A DNA stretch of 64,000 nucleotides from Acestrorhynchus altus (lineage: Eukaryota; Chordata; Actinopteri; Characiformes; Acestrorhynchidae): contig CM067508.1 of the NCBI GenBank assembly GCA_034509495.1, forward strand, positions 27,834,297-27,898,296, written 5' to 3'. A program made the position numbers and the translations under genes. Positions 1-10,790 of the stretch are shown here, one piece after another. Each line of letters begins with the position of its first letter. Positions within the stretch are counted from its first letter, which is position 1. The notes below the pieces were generated by a model. It ran no database searches. It had not been told where the DNA came from and saw only the letters and a program-made list of their open reading frames with translations.

Positions 1-462
1 AGCAACAGGCGTCTGGAATATCCCACCACCTAAAGAAACACTTTCTTCATTTCACGATTACATTTCACTCTTACTGATTACAACTTTCAATCTGTCATCT
101 CAAGGGCGTTTGATTTTGGCCAGATTACCATATTGTGTAAGGGAAGACTAGAAGGTTTGCACAGATTAATAAAAAGATCCGTTTTGTGCCAGCAGTGCTC
201 TTTGTACTGATTGAATCGGACAGAATTAGCGTTCGCAGTGTCTTGCCAGCAAGAGGTCCAATGAGGTTCCTGCTCTGTCTGACACATACGCTATACGTTC
301 AGATCTTAGCACACACATACTAATGAGACATGTAATTTCAGTAAAGCCTATTGGCACCATGCCTAATGCCAGGTTTGGGCTAAAGTTGATGTCTGAAATG
401 AGATGAGCGTGGGTGGTAATCATCAAACACCCAGACCTTTTTGGAGCATTGCTCCAAAATCT

Positions 463-535
463 AGTAGAAGGTCATTCTAAAGAAACAATGAATGAGCTGG
501 TGTCCCAATACTTCTGGCCATATATTTCTCAAGCT
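463..535. repeat. Fish DNA-transposon end fragment
   Basis: Contains aacaatgaatgagctggtgtcccaatacttctggccatat. Nearly the same string recurs at 44205-44245, and the same family is visible at 60510-60690 and 9520-9850. It is a short non-autonomous relic with no coding content. Confidence 0.5.
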
Positions 536-1483
536 GCAAAATAAGTGTCATCAAGGATACAGATGGGAACAGAACCCCACAGTGTACGTCTGTAAGGACA
601 CATTTGTCTGGTCACTCCAGCTTACATAATACAATCATTCTATACTGGAACTTCAACCTTGATAATGAGTTGTCCTGCAAGTCCATCAGTCAGCTAAGCT
701 TAGGCTGATTGATGCTGCAGGATTGGGCCTCCGTAGTCTGCGTAACCAGAGACTAGTCAAGTTATTTCACAAGTATTCAAGAGCTGACATGATGTTCTTA
801 TGCAAGCTTGCTGGAATCCTGTCTCTGTGTTATGGAAATACACAGCTCAGGCTTCTTGGGTCATCTTCGGCTGCAGGTTTCAGAGGGCTGGCTCAGCTCC
901 AACACGTCCGTGTACCCATCCTCTTTTTAAGCTGCTGTGACCAGACACCTCTACTGGACAGCCTCTTCTCACTTTTTATGTCAGAGCCAGACCCATCTAT
1001 CTCTTTTTATGATACAGCACAACGCCGGCCTAAAGGTCAGGGCCCTTCCCGTGGGGTCATGCCTGTCACCCACATTGATGTTGTGGCTGCGAAGGTGGAC
1101 AAGAGTTATTTATTTTGTTCTCATATGATCGTTTGTGGCTTTATTACATAATTAACGTAATACATTTATGATAATGGTGTTATGGTGGTATAAGTTGCTG
1201 GAGCAGGCCAACTGTGTGTGGAGAATTTTACACAAAATAATAAAAAAACAAAATTCTAAGAATGAAAAGGAAAAAAGTTATTTTGCAAAAACATAAAAAA
1301 TAAATATCATATATACATTTTTAGAGATTATTGGTCACCTTATTTCAATTTGCAGTAATGTGATACTTATTTTCATCTGGATTTTGTCAGTTTTTGCTTT
1401 AATGTTTTTGTTTTTGTGGATTTTGCTGATGAGGTCTTTTGCTTAGAATTTCTCGTTTGCTTCTGCTTCTTTCTGTTGTTCCT

Positions 1484-1600
1484 GAGTGGCCTGATGGTGA
1501 GGGAACCAGCCCTGTGACTGGAAGGTTGCCGGTTTGATTCCCTGAACTGGCAGGACATGCTTCTGCTTCTGTGCACTCGCAGAAAAAGACTTTATCAGTA
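1484..1600 (+). repeat. tRNA-derived SINE-like repeat
   Basis: An A-box-like gagtggcctgatgg (1484-1497) is followed about 35 bases later by a B-box-like ggtttgattcc (1531-1541). This is the internal pol III promoter layout of tRNA-derived SINEs. No folded tRNA can be drawn, so it is not called as a tRNA gene. Confidence 0.5.
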
Positions 1601-2208
1601 AAATGAAAATTCGTATCAAAAAACTGAAAAAGTAATACAATAATCTAGTGTCTCTCTCTCTCTACATACATTTATTTAACACATTTTCTTCCCTTTTCAT
1701 TCTTAGAATTGTTTGCATATTTTAGTAGTAAATGGATTTCACAGCTGTATCTACATTTACTACATATCTTATGTACATCTCCAAAAATTAGAAAATTGTG
1801 AAAGATTTTGTTTTGCTCATAATCTAATTTAAAAAATGTGTGATATATTTTATATTCATTACATTGAAAATCATCTATTTCAAGCTTTAAGATTTCCGTT
1901 TACATTGTGAAACTGATTTGTAATGTAGTCAAATCTGAATTTAATTTATTAATAATGTGAGATTCTGGATTGTTGAATTTTACGAGCTATAAGCCATCCT
2001 CATCAACAGTTTATACATGAAAAGGTATGAAATGTCACTTTACATGTAACGGTGATAAAATAAGTCCAACTTATTCTATGAATTTATGAACATGAATGAA
2101 CATTTTCACAATATTCCACTTTTCTTACATGTACTGAAAAATGCAGATGTTTTGTTCCTCTTCCTGAGGATGTACTTATTTTCCTCCTGTCTATTCCTGA
2201 CTGAACAG

Positions 2209-2253
2209 GCTGGTGTAAGGGGCACACTTGGCAGACTCCTGGGGGTTTTTGAG
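2209..2253 (+). CDS. nudt4: NUDT4 coding exon (end of Nudix box)
   Basis: 45 nt, phase 0 to 0, encoding AGVRGTLGRLLGVFE. The acceptor is ctgaacag and the donor gtaaga. Confidence 0.9.
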
Positions 2254-4748
2254 GTAAGATGCCAAGCTGGAACACATAAAGTCAGATGTTTCTTTAGGCC
2301 TTACAATCACTCAGCTTTGAAAAGCCTCAAAACTGTGAGAGGCTTAAATATTCCATTCTGTGTTTATTAGTGCAGTGTGACAGTGCCATAGCATCGACTG
2401 TGTAACATTATTGTAACTATAATATAACGTGTGCTTTTCTGTGTTTTTTTTCCCCCGTATTTGTAGCAGAACCAAGACAGCAAGCATCGAACATATGTGT
2501 ATGTGCTTACAGTCACAGAGACACTGGAGGACTGGGAGGACTCTGTTAACATTGGTAGGTTCCTGCAGGGTCATTGTTTTGTTTTTTGAAGTGTGTACTG
2601 TAGGGATGGATGGTATAACCACATTTTATCATATCTCGATGGATTTTGTTATCACTCTAAACAATATATGCTTCTGAGAATGTCTTGGATATCATCATTG
2701 CTTAAAGACCACCGACCAACTTCTCACATTTTTGTTCAAACAATGTTGTGTTTAATTGTCTTTGTGTCCCTTAAACAGTTTGTTTATACTGTGTGTTGAA
2801 GACCAATATACAGTGCTTTTCAAAAATATTCAACACCCTTGTCTAGGTCAGGGGTCACCAACCCTCCTCCAATAGATCTGCCTTCCTGCAGATTTCAGCT
2901 TCAACCCAAATCTAATCCAGCCAGTCCGAATATCTGAAGTAATTAGTTGAATCAGGTGGGTGGATTAGGGTTGAATCTAGAGTCTCCACCAAAGTAGCTC
3001 TCCTGGGGCAGGGTTGGTGTCCCCTGGTCTAGATGAAAACTTCATTTACATAATCTTCCAGTTGGTATTTGTATTACAAACCAGTATTTGGAAGGTTTGT
3101 TATGAACATTTAAAATATGTAATGAAGTAAAAGCTAAAGTTTGACTAGTTTTCCACTCCTACATACCAGTAGTTAGTAGATCCAGCTTGTGCTGTAATAA
3201 CTACTTGAAGTCTGTTAATGTAAGTTCGTAACAGCTTTTCACGCTGTCTGTGTTTCACCCTCTCTTTCTGACAGATTTGCTGCAGGTTGTTCGACTGATG
3301 CCTGTGGATCACAGTTTTAAATAAAATAGTGTCACACAGTTGTTGTTGTTGTTGTTATTAAGATCTTAACTTTGACATTGTGTTGCCGTTTTGTTGTTCA
3401 TCCTGTCCTGCATTGCCTTGGCAGTTTGACCTGCAGCTTTGTCCTGTATTTTGAAACATTTGTTTTAAGGATGTACAATCTCTACTGAGAAAGACGTGTC
3501 CCGCTGATGCTGCCACCCCCATGCTTCACAGCTGGGATGCAGTTTGTTGAAGAATGGGCAGTGATAGGTTTGCGCTGCAGATAGTGTTTTGAATTTGATT
3601 TTGGGCCAGAAATCTAAGGATCATATCTGACCACAAAGATTGCAGTGTTTTGATTTGTTTTGTCTTCAGCAGTTGCTTCTTTATAGCAGTGCCAGCTCTG
3701 CTGGGATGGTATGAAGCAGCCTCATGCTTGATCCAACAGTGCATGTCTATTACTTTATCTCAGTTTTAACTCGAAAGATCCAAGCTTTCTTTTATATTTG
3801 CATTAGCAGTGATACTTGTATTGACGTCTCATTAAACCTCCAGTATGAAACCTGTTGCAGCACAGCAATTCTGGTTGTATGGTGGAGTGAGCATAACTTT
3901 GGATTTTTCCTCTGCCCTGTAATAATAGCTGATATCCTGCTAGCTTTTAGGAAATGAGGCCCTGATCTTTTCATTTCCCATTTGGACTTTTTCCCCATCC
4001 CGACCAGCGGTTCCACCGAAAGATTACTTGCCGATAGTCACGTAAAGATATGATGAAGATCAGAGAAGAAATGTTGAACCCTGCTTCAGAAATGTTCTGG
4101 TTCATCATGTCTCTGCCAAACACAACAGACGTACTGTTCTTTCGTTACAGATTTAGAAAGGATAGGGGAATTGTGTACCACATATGCTGCTTTTGATTAC
4201 TGCCAATTGCTCAACATTGAAGGTAAACTCCTTTGCCACCTGCAATCAGCAAGGGTGTGCTGGAGTTATGGGCTCCTGCTGTTTGGGTACTGAAGGTACT
4301 GTCCGGTCTGAATCAGCAGTTGGGGCACAACTGGACATGGTTGTATGCTGATTAGTGTAAATGCTTATGTAACAGTTTTACACCCCTGTTTAAGACCTAT
4401 TGCAATGGTTCAGCCCCAGAAAGAGCAGAGTTACTGCATTTTTGTTATTGGGACAGCACCATGAAATAACTGCCCACAGACAGTGTAATTCAAAACGTGA
4501 AGTATTTGTAGATGATGTGGAAAGAGAAAACCTGGTAATCCTCTGCTCACTGCTGCCATATAAATAGCCCAGAGTTTGTTTGCCGGGAGGCGTGCCACAG
4601 TTGTTTTCCAGTCAGCGTCATTGCACTCTACTTTCCTTACTCCCTCTCCCTGGCCTCCTATGCTCTCTCCGCCTGGACTTGGGGCTGCCAAATAGGGCAT
4701 CATAACCTCAATACGCTTAGAGAGAGAGAGAGAGAGTGAGTTTGTGTG

Positions 4749-4817
<69 letters not shown>

Positions 4818-6656
4818 TTAAAAAATATGCACTACAATCTGAAAGTGAAGCATTTAGACAGTGTTTGAGTTATTTTTGGATGTTGAATGTTGAAGTCCAA
4901 AGAGTTTGAAGCCAGAATATCATCTATAATTCAAGGGTTTTTACATCCACTCCTGTTTTACATATTCGGATCTCTGTATGCAGTTTTCCATTTTAAGGGA
5001 CCATAAGTAATTATACAGTTGCTACCCAGTCGTCTAGAGATGTTTCAAGATTTGTATCTGTAAGTTCAATTATATTGTGCTGTGAAGATGATCGAGTAGA
5101 AATTCAATACGCCTTCATATCCAATCTTATTTCATGCTTTTTATGACCATTTTTAGGGAACAATACAATAAATTATTAAAATACTAGGTTTCCAAGTGAA
5201 TCCGAGGTCTAATGTATGGACCACAGGTTCGAATTTACTCGTACTGCTTGCCATCAGCACCCATAGTCTGAGAGAGCATTGAAGGTACAGGGTCACAGGG
5301 TTCTGTTGTAGAGGCCCTGGGGACCCAGCAGATTTCAGCCAATCAGAAATTCTGATCAGACGGGGTGGATTAGGGTTGAATCTAGAGTCTCCAGGAGCAG
5401 GGTTGGTGATCCCTGGTCTTGGTGAAAAATTACATGTACACATTAAGTTGAGATTTTTTATTACAAACAGTATTTTCAAGCTTCATTATGAAAATCCAAA
5501 AAATATTGCTTGACAAGTATTCAGCTCCTACATACAGTACATTATAGAGCCAACGTGTGCTGTAATAACTGCTTTAAGTCTGTTGAAGTGTGTTTGTAAT
5601 GAGTCCTGCTGGAAAAGGAAATTGCCATTTTCACAGGATTTCACATTAAAGATTTCATTCCAAATCATTTAGGGCCAATTTGTATGAACAAATGCAAAAT
5701 TCTAATTACTCCAAAAAAATCTAAGATGCAAGGTTTTTGAATGACAGCCAGATTATTTAAATGACATTCCGGGCTAAAATAAGGCTGGGCAGTATGGACA
5801 AAAAGATATATTTTAGCGGAATGGCAATGTGAAAAAATTAGGACACCCAATTCAATTAGGATGAAATCTTTTATCTCTAACTATATTTAAACATTTTGAA
5901 ATTTGATCCTCATTTCTTCTGTATACACACAGTCATCTTCATGCCACAGATGAGAGAGAGAGAGAGAACATGAGTTAGGCCAGAGGGGAGGAGCTGGGGG
6001 CAGAGCAGAGAGTTAAAACAGAATTTTATCATTTCTTTTGAGTAAAGGTTTTAAATATCACATTGTGCTACACCATTGGATTTTGGGGAAGCAAATATGT
6101 AATTTCATTGTATGTTTATGAATCACAAAAAGCATAATGGGCTATTTTTGAATTTTCGATAGTGCTCATGTGTAGAGAAGTACGGTATGGAGTGAAAAGA
6201 CCACATAAATGTCTTTTTGCTTAAAAGCATCAGCAATGTTCTGAAAAGTGTTCAGTAGTTTCTAAGCACACTTCAGTTGAGTAATCATAAACTTCCCATC
6301 TGTAAGTCTAATACCAGCTTGTAGAAGCTTGTCACATGCCTCCCTGTTACAACAAGAACTCACGCACACACACACACACGTCATAAAATTCTGAAACGTG
6401 TGTGTTGAGATGTAAAATATTCTTTTACAACCTCCACTTTCTTTCCTCAGGTCGCAAAAGAAAGTGGTTCAAGATTGATGAGGCTATCCGAGTGCTGCAG
6501 TGCCACAAGCCAGTCCATGCTGAATACCTCCGCAGACTCACCCCTCGCTGTGGCCCCACCAATGGCAACAGTCAGGAGCCCACAGCCCTGGACAACAACG
6601 CCCCCCTCCACCAAAGCACCTCACAGGACTGCAGTCTGGCCCGCTTACACAGATAG
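2209..6656 (+). CDS. nudt4: NUDT4 (diphosphoinositol polyphosphate phosphohydrolase 2), 3' part, three exons
   Basis: Exons 2209-2253, 2467-2554 and 6451-6656 join in phase into about 112 residues ending at TAG 6654-6656. The protein matches the NUDT4 C-terminal region: AGVRGTLGRLLGVFE, then KHRTYVYVLTVTETLEDWED, then the QCHKPVHAEYL block and an NGNS-containing tail. Family knowledge: this Nudix hydrolase removes a beta-phosphate from inositol pyrophosphates and also cleaves diadenosine polyphosphates in the cytosol. The AGV at the start of the first exon is the end of the Nudix box (EExGU). The catalytic glutamates and the N-terminus are in exons left of the window. QCHKPVHAEYL and NGNS favour NUDT4 over NUDT3. 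The human protein has about 110 residues over the same stretch, so the 3' end is complete. The gene is upstream of EEA1 on the same strand but is an independent unit. Confidence 0.93.
2467..2554 (+). CDS. nudt4: NUDT4 coding exon with tandem acceptor
   Basis: 88 nt, starting in phase 0 and ending with one base of a Gly codon (donor gtaggt). It encodes QNQDSKHRTYVYVLTVTE and on to the DSVNI stretch. The acceptor reads tttgtagcag, so splicing could also begin at 2470 and drop the leading Gln. Confidence 0.93.
2811..3740 (-). mobile_element. Tc1-like transposon relic carrying a nested hAT-like MITE
   Basis: A TA at 2809-2810 is followed by the Tc1-type end cagtgcttttcaaaaatatt. On the minus strand near 3510-3535 the sequence encodes the Tc1 VKHGGGS-type segment (rc of ccacccccatgcttcac), and a WSDE-like context lies near 3600-3640. 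The frame is broken and the distal end is missing. A 178-bp MITE sits inside at 2849-3026. Confidence 0.65.
2849..3026. mobile_element. hAT-like MITE inside a Tc1 relic
   Basis: Its terminal inverted repeats are caggggtcaccaaccct and rc of agggttggtgtcccctg. The 8-bp flanks are gtctaggt on the left and gtctagat on the right, a 7/8 match that fits a hAT target-site duplication. There is no coding capacity. Confidence 0.7.
4719..4817 (+). repeat. Compound microsatellite (GA)n(GT)n(GA)n
   Basis: A run of agagag is followed by about 60 nt of tgtgtg and a second agagag block. It lies in the NUDT4 intron before the last exon. Confidence 0.95.
5285..5640. repeat. Second copy of the Tc1-plus-MITE composite repeat
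   Basis: 5285-5413 is a degraded copy of the MITE at 2849-3026; both contain gtggattagggttgaatcta and end in ccctggtct. 5414-5640 continues with the same Tc1 sequence that follows the first copy, including the shared stretch gtgctgtaataact. The left end is lost. Confidence 0.6.
5785..6060. repeat. Non-autonomous repeat, ggctgggcagtat family
   Basis: Begins with aaggctgggcagtatggaca. It shares blocks such as tatattttagc, gaatggc and acacacagtcatct with 15880-16255 and has the same start as 28688-28940. No coding content. The superfamily is not certain. Confidence 0.5.
6451..6656 (+). CDS. nudt4: NUDT4 terminal coding exon
   Basis: The acceptor ctttcctcag is followed by 206 nt. Two bases complete a Gly codon, then RKRKWFKIDEAIRVLQCHKP and the low-complexity tail follow, with stop TAG at 6654-6656. 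It probably continues as 3' UTR, but no single poly(A) site can be assigned. Confidence 0.93.
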
Positions 6657-7567
6657 AACTGCCAACAGGGGGCATCTTTGTGCCACATGCAAAGGAAATA
6701 CTCCTTGGACTGGAAAAAAAGACTCGTTGTGCATGTACCATTTCCATGTTTACTATTTGAGAGATGTTTTTGAAGCCGTTAAAGTCGGAGGACACCCTTG
6801 TGTCAAGCTTGTAGTGTGTAGAGATATTCTTTCTTCTCTGCAGACGGTTTGCTACAGCCAAAATGGAAGGTGTCGTAGTTGAGAGGAAAATGAAGGCTAT
6901 AGTAAGAGTGATGGAAGGAATTGTGAAGGAGAGCTGAGAGCTGCTGGGTTTGTAGTGTTATTTATTCATGGTTTGAGTGGTGGTTTCAGCAAAGTTTAAA
7001 AGGAATCAAAAGCTTCTCGAAATATTAAGAGGTTCATAAAGCTGTGCAAAAAATACTTGATGTACAAATTCAACCAAATCACCAAAAAACATTGTTTTTT
7101 AAAACTATTTTCTTAAACTTCTGAAAGTACAGTATCATTTGAATCGAAAGAGTTGGGTGCCTTTGAAGGAATCAACACTCTGAAGCATCCTCAATTTGAG
7201 GGGATGTGCTTTTGATTGCTTTAGAAGATTTTAGCATTATTTTTGCCTATACTGTAGATTTAACATGCTGTGAACTTTCAAGTTGTTTTCACAGGTTGAT
7301 CTTAAATGTTAACTCAACCGATTAAACAGCTGATGTACTCCTAATTATCTGTGCACTTAAAGAAACTTCATATAAACTTCTTTTTTGTTCAAGCAGTTTT
7401 ACAATGTGTAAATGCCAATAATGTCACAACTTTTGGTGCTATTGTTTATGAATATCTTCTCAACAGCCTTGGATCCTTTGATGAAAAGAAAAACAAGCCA
7501 AAATGTTTAGTTCCTTTAGTTCCTTTGTCATCACACTTATCCACTTGTACAGTATAATGAAATTGTC

Positions 7568-7675
7568 CCCTAACACATCCCAGCTTGGAAAGCCATGTTA
7601 AGGACCTGCCAGTAGCAGCTTAGTGAACCTGGGTCTCAAACCAAGAACATTGATCAGTGGGCCACCACTGCTTGA
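7568..7675 (-). repeat. SINE-like fragment
   Basis: On the minus strand agcagtggtggcccactg resembles an A box. The stretch ggtttgagacccagg, about 30 bases on, resembles a B box. The unit is similar in layout to the clearer minus-strand SINE at 32560-32775. Confidence 0.4.
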
Positions 7676-7817
7676 AAAGGGGGTATCTTAAAGGATTCTT
7701 CAGATAAGGCAATGACTGACTGTTTAAATGGTTCTTTAACTGGTTAAATGTCTGTTCTCTATGATGGGAAGCTAATTTTATATTATATATTTTTTTAAAT
7801 TTTTTTATTTATTCTAT

Positions 7818-8600
7818 ATATTAGTGCATCTCGGTGAATTAGAATATTGCGAAAAGCTTTTTGTAAATTATATTTGAAAAGGTTGTCACATTCACTACAC
7901 GTGAAGTGACATTTCAAGTCTTTTGTGTTTTGCTTTTATTCCGTATGGAATATAGCTCATGAAAATCAGAAATCCTCTTACATTATTTAGAATATTATTT
8001 CATTTCAAGTTTGAGTTCTATGCAAACAGTATAAATTCCATGTCTTGTTCAACGCATGCAACCACAACCATCCAGAAGATGATCAACACTTTCCACATTC
8101 CATATTGATGGAATTCATGGAAAATTGACTGGTATGGGGAAATGTGGCGGAGAAAAGGTGCACAGGCAACAGGGATGACCATAGCCTTCAGAGGGTTGTA
8201 AAGAAAAGTCTGTTCAAGAACTTAGGAGAGCTTTAGTGGACTTTACACAGAGTGGACTGAGGCTGTGCATCAAGAGCCTCCATGCAGAGACGTCTCCAGG
8301 AAAGGGACTACAACTGCAGCATTCCTAATTTCAAGGCCCTCCTGAAGTAGAGACAGCATCATAAGTAGCTAAAGAGGAAAGAACTAGACTATTGCTCAAT
8401 GCTCCAAAGTCAAATGAAAGTAAATTCTGCATTTCATTTGGTAATCAAGAGTCTTAGAGTCTCAACTCATGCTGCTAGAGGAAGAATGGAGATGCCCAGA
8501 ATCCAAGGAGAAGTTTAATGTGAAGTTTCTGCAGCCTGATGACTTAGGGTACCATGTCATCTACTATTGTTTTTCCACTACCAGGAGTTTTTAGAGCACT
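7818..8600 (+). mobile_element. Tc1/mariner-type relic (tagtgcatctc family)
   Basis: Starts with tagtgcatctcggtgaattagaatat. The middle portion contains gtggactgaggctg, gtgcatcaagagcc and catctccagga-like blocks, which recur at 53830-54010. All frames carry stops. The superfamily is inferred from the end sequence. Confidence 0.5.
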
Positions 8601-9519
8601 TTGTACTTCCATTGGCTGACTAGCTTTATGGAGATGATTTCCATGAACTGTAGGCCGTACGGATCAAACATACTTTCTACAAAAAAGTAAACAGGCTTGA
8701 TTTCACTCCCTGCATACTGAGTATACATTTATATGAATTTACCTTTTCATTTAAATTATGTACAAAAATAAGTTTTTTTTACAATATTCAAATTCCCTGA
8801 GATGCTCCTGTAGCGTTAAGAAGAGCTCTGCTCATACGACTCAAGTTATTGAACCCTTAACGATACTAATTTAAATGAACTTACACAGGTAGTTATGTAA
8901 TTACCAAGTAATGGAAGATTATATGTCTGTTATTAAGCCTAAAACTCCAATGCAAAACTGATGACGCAAGCTTCAGGCACCAGTCATGTTTGATGCATTT
9001 GGGGTAAGACTGATTTGATTTTTCATTAAACCATTGCTGTGAAACTATGCTGATTAGATATTTGGATAAAACCATGTGTCTGTGCTGTATTTGTCTTTGT
9101 GGGTCACGGGACTGCAATGAAATCATAAACTAATGGCAGCATACATGGTACAAAAAGAACTAAATGGCAAACAAATACCAATGTAAACATATTTCTTTGT
9201 GGCTGCAGGAGACTGGTCTTCAGTATGAACTAAAAAATGTGATTGCCTTTTCAGATTTCACTGAAATGCTGCCCAACAGGGCTAAATCATTTTAATGATG
9301 TGTGTATTCATTTGCTGAAAAGCATTTACAAAACAGTTTGGCTGTTTTGTAAACATGTTTTTTTCTGCCCTAACTGTGGTTTAGGAACTGTCTTATATGA
9401 GAAGGCAATGTTAAAAGGAGTCTCCAAGATCTCCTCTGGTGGTGGTTTACACTGCACTACACCAAACCTCAGTGATTCGTGGGCAGAAATTTTGGCACAT
9501 TCATTGTTTCTTCTGGATT

Positions 9520-9850
9520 TGATTGAATTTAGTGACCAAAGCATTGGTAAGGCTATGATCTTGGATAATCACTACACCACCTCATCACCAACTCATTCCA
9601 AAAGTATTGGATTGTGCACCATCATTCCAGAGAACACAGTTCCACTGCTCCACAAGTCAATGCTGGGGGGCTTTATAGCATTTTAGCCCACTCCTGGCAT
9701 TAGGCAAGGTGACAGTAGGTTCATGTTTATCTGCTCCAGAGAGTCCTATTCTACTGGGATTACTTCTCTACAGAAAGTACACAAGCTATTTGTGCATTCT
9801 AAACAGGCTGTATTCATTCATTAAAGGGGGTGTCCAAAAAACATAGTGTA
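9520..9850. repeat. Fish non-autonomous DNA-transposon relic
   Basis: Contains tagtgaccaaagcattggtaaggc, ctttatagcattttagcccactcctggcattaggcaaggtgacagtaggttcatgtttatctgctcc and a final ggggtgtccaaaaaacatagtg. These segments recur as a family with 60510-60690 and 463-535. Non-coding. Confidence 0.5.
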
Positions 9851-9861
9851 GGTCAGATCAT

Positions 9862-9862
9862 G

Positions 9863-9948
<86 letters not shown>
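9862..9948. repeat. (ATCT)n(AT)n microsatellite
   Basis: About eight ctat units are followed by about 50 nt of pure at repeats. Confidence 0.95.
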
Positions 9949-9950
<2 letters not shown>

Positions 9951-10707
9951 TGTACAGGTTTGCTGTATGTGTTTGCTGTATATTCAGACTAAGCCTCTAA
10001 TTTAGTCAATAAATGTAAAATAAATAAAAGTCACCTTTACAATAATGCAATTTTTGTAAAGCAACATAAGCATTTCTGAAACATTTTTATTGTTTCAGAT
10101 GAAAACAATCTAAGGCTTGTTAAGGATATTGTGAATGTTTTAACAGACGTTTGCATATATTCTCTTTGTTCACAATGTATGGATCAGTTCAATTGGTCCA
10201 TTCATAATGACATTCACAGCCATGGAGGCAAGTAGGACTTCCAGAGCACTCAGAGTAACATTTCTCATGAAATCTTTTCCACCCACAGACTGATTCCTCT
10301 TTCAGTTCCTAATTATGTTGCTGCTTAATCTGATCTTTTGAGCTCTTCACTTCTGTTCATCAAGTCCCAACAAGAAGAGGAGCTGGCTTGGCTTTGTTTT
10401 ATTTAATGTAAGCAGATCTATTATTGTCTACTTCTCTCCTTCTTCCTGGTACCTGGAAGCACCGGGTGAAAGAACAGAATAGCTCCTGGAGGAAAAGACC
10501 CAGTCCATCCCAGGGTACCACACGCTTATTCACCCACACATATACCTAGTTCATCTAATGTGTTTGTTTTTGGGAGGTTACCAATGAAAAGTTAACACTA
10601 GAAACTAACTGTGTTTAAATTCAGGTATGAATCGGTTCTACAGTGTTACAAAATACCGTATTTTGTCATTCTGGACCCAATGACCCTTAATAGAATGTTA
10701 AAAAAGG

Positions 10708-10790
10708 GCAAAATAATGATTGATTGATTGATTGATTATTGATTGATATATACTTTATTAATCCCTTAGAGGGAAATTATTATATTATTT
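10708..10790 (-). repeat. LINE-tail-like repeat with (TTGA)n
   Basis: Repeated gattgatt units are followed by tatatactttattaatccc and gagggaaatt. This resembles the 3' ends of several fish LINEs read on the minus strand. No reverse-transcriptase sequence lies next to it. Confidence 0.35.

Larger units (their letters stand above)
1..2208 (+). other. NUDT4 intron (left end of window)
   Basis: AT-rich intron sequence. I searched for the preceding Nudix-box exon (GGGMEPEEEP-type sequence) in all frames and did not see it. The stretch holds a SINE-like unit near 1484-1600 and two DNA-transposon fragments, near 463-535 and 1780-2080. Nothing else is recognised. Confidence 0.6.

Noticed and set aside
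723..1151. 142-codon plus-strand open frame in the NUDT4 intron
   Set aside because: No recognisable domain, no splice context linking it to NUDT4, and composition like the surrounding intron. It may be an old repeat, but I cannot support a gene.
1484..1600. Possible tRNA gene from A and B boxes
   Set aside because: No cloverleaf with paired acceptor stem can be drawn. Spacing and body fit a SINE better. The same applies to 32560-32775 and 53030-53375.
4719..4817. Tandem repeats considered as a CRISPR-like or regulatory array
   Set aside because: Simple dinucleotide microsatellite with no spacers.
9243..9686. 147-codon open frame
   Set aside because: Its second half overlaps a non-coding DNA-transposon relic (9520-9850), and the first half shows no protein similarity.
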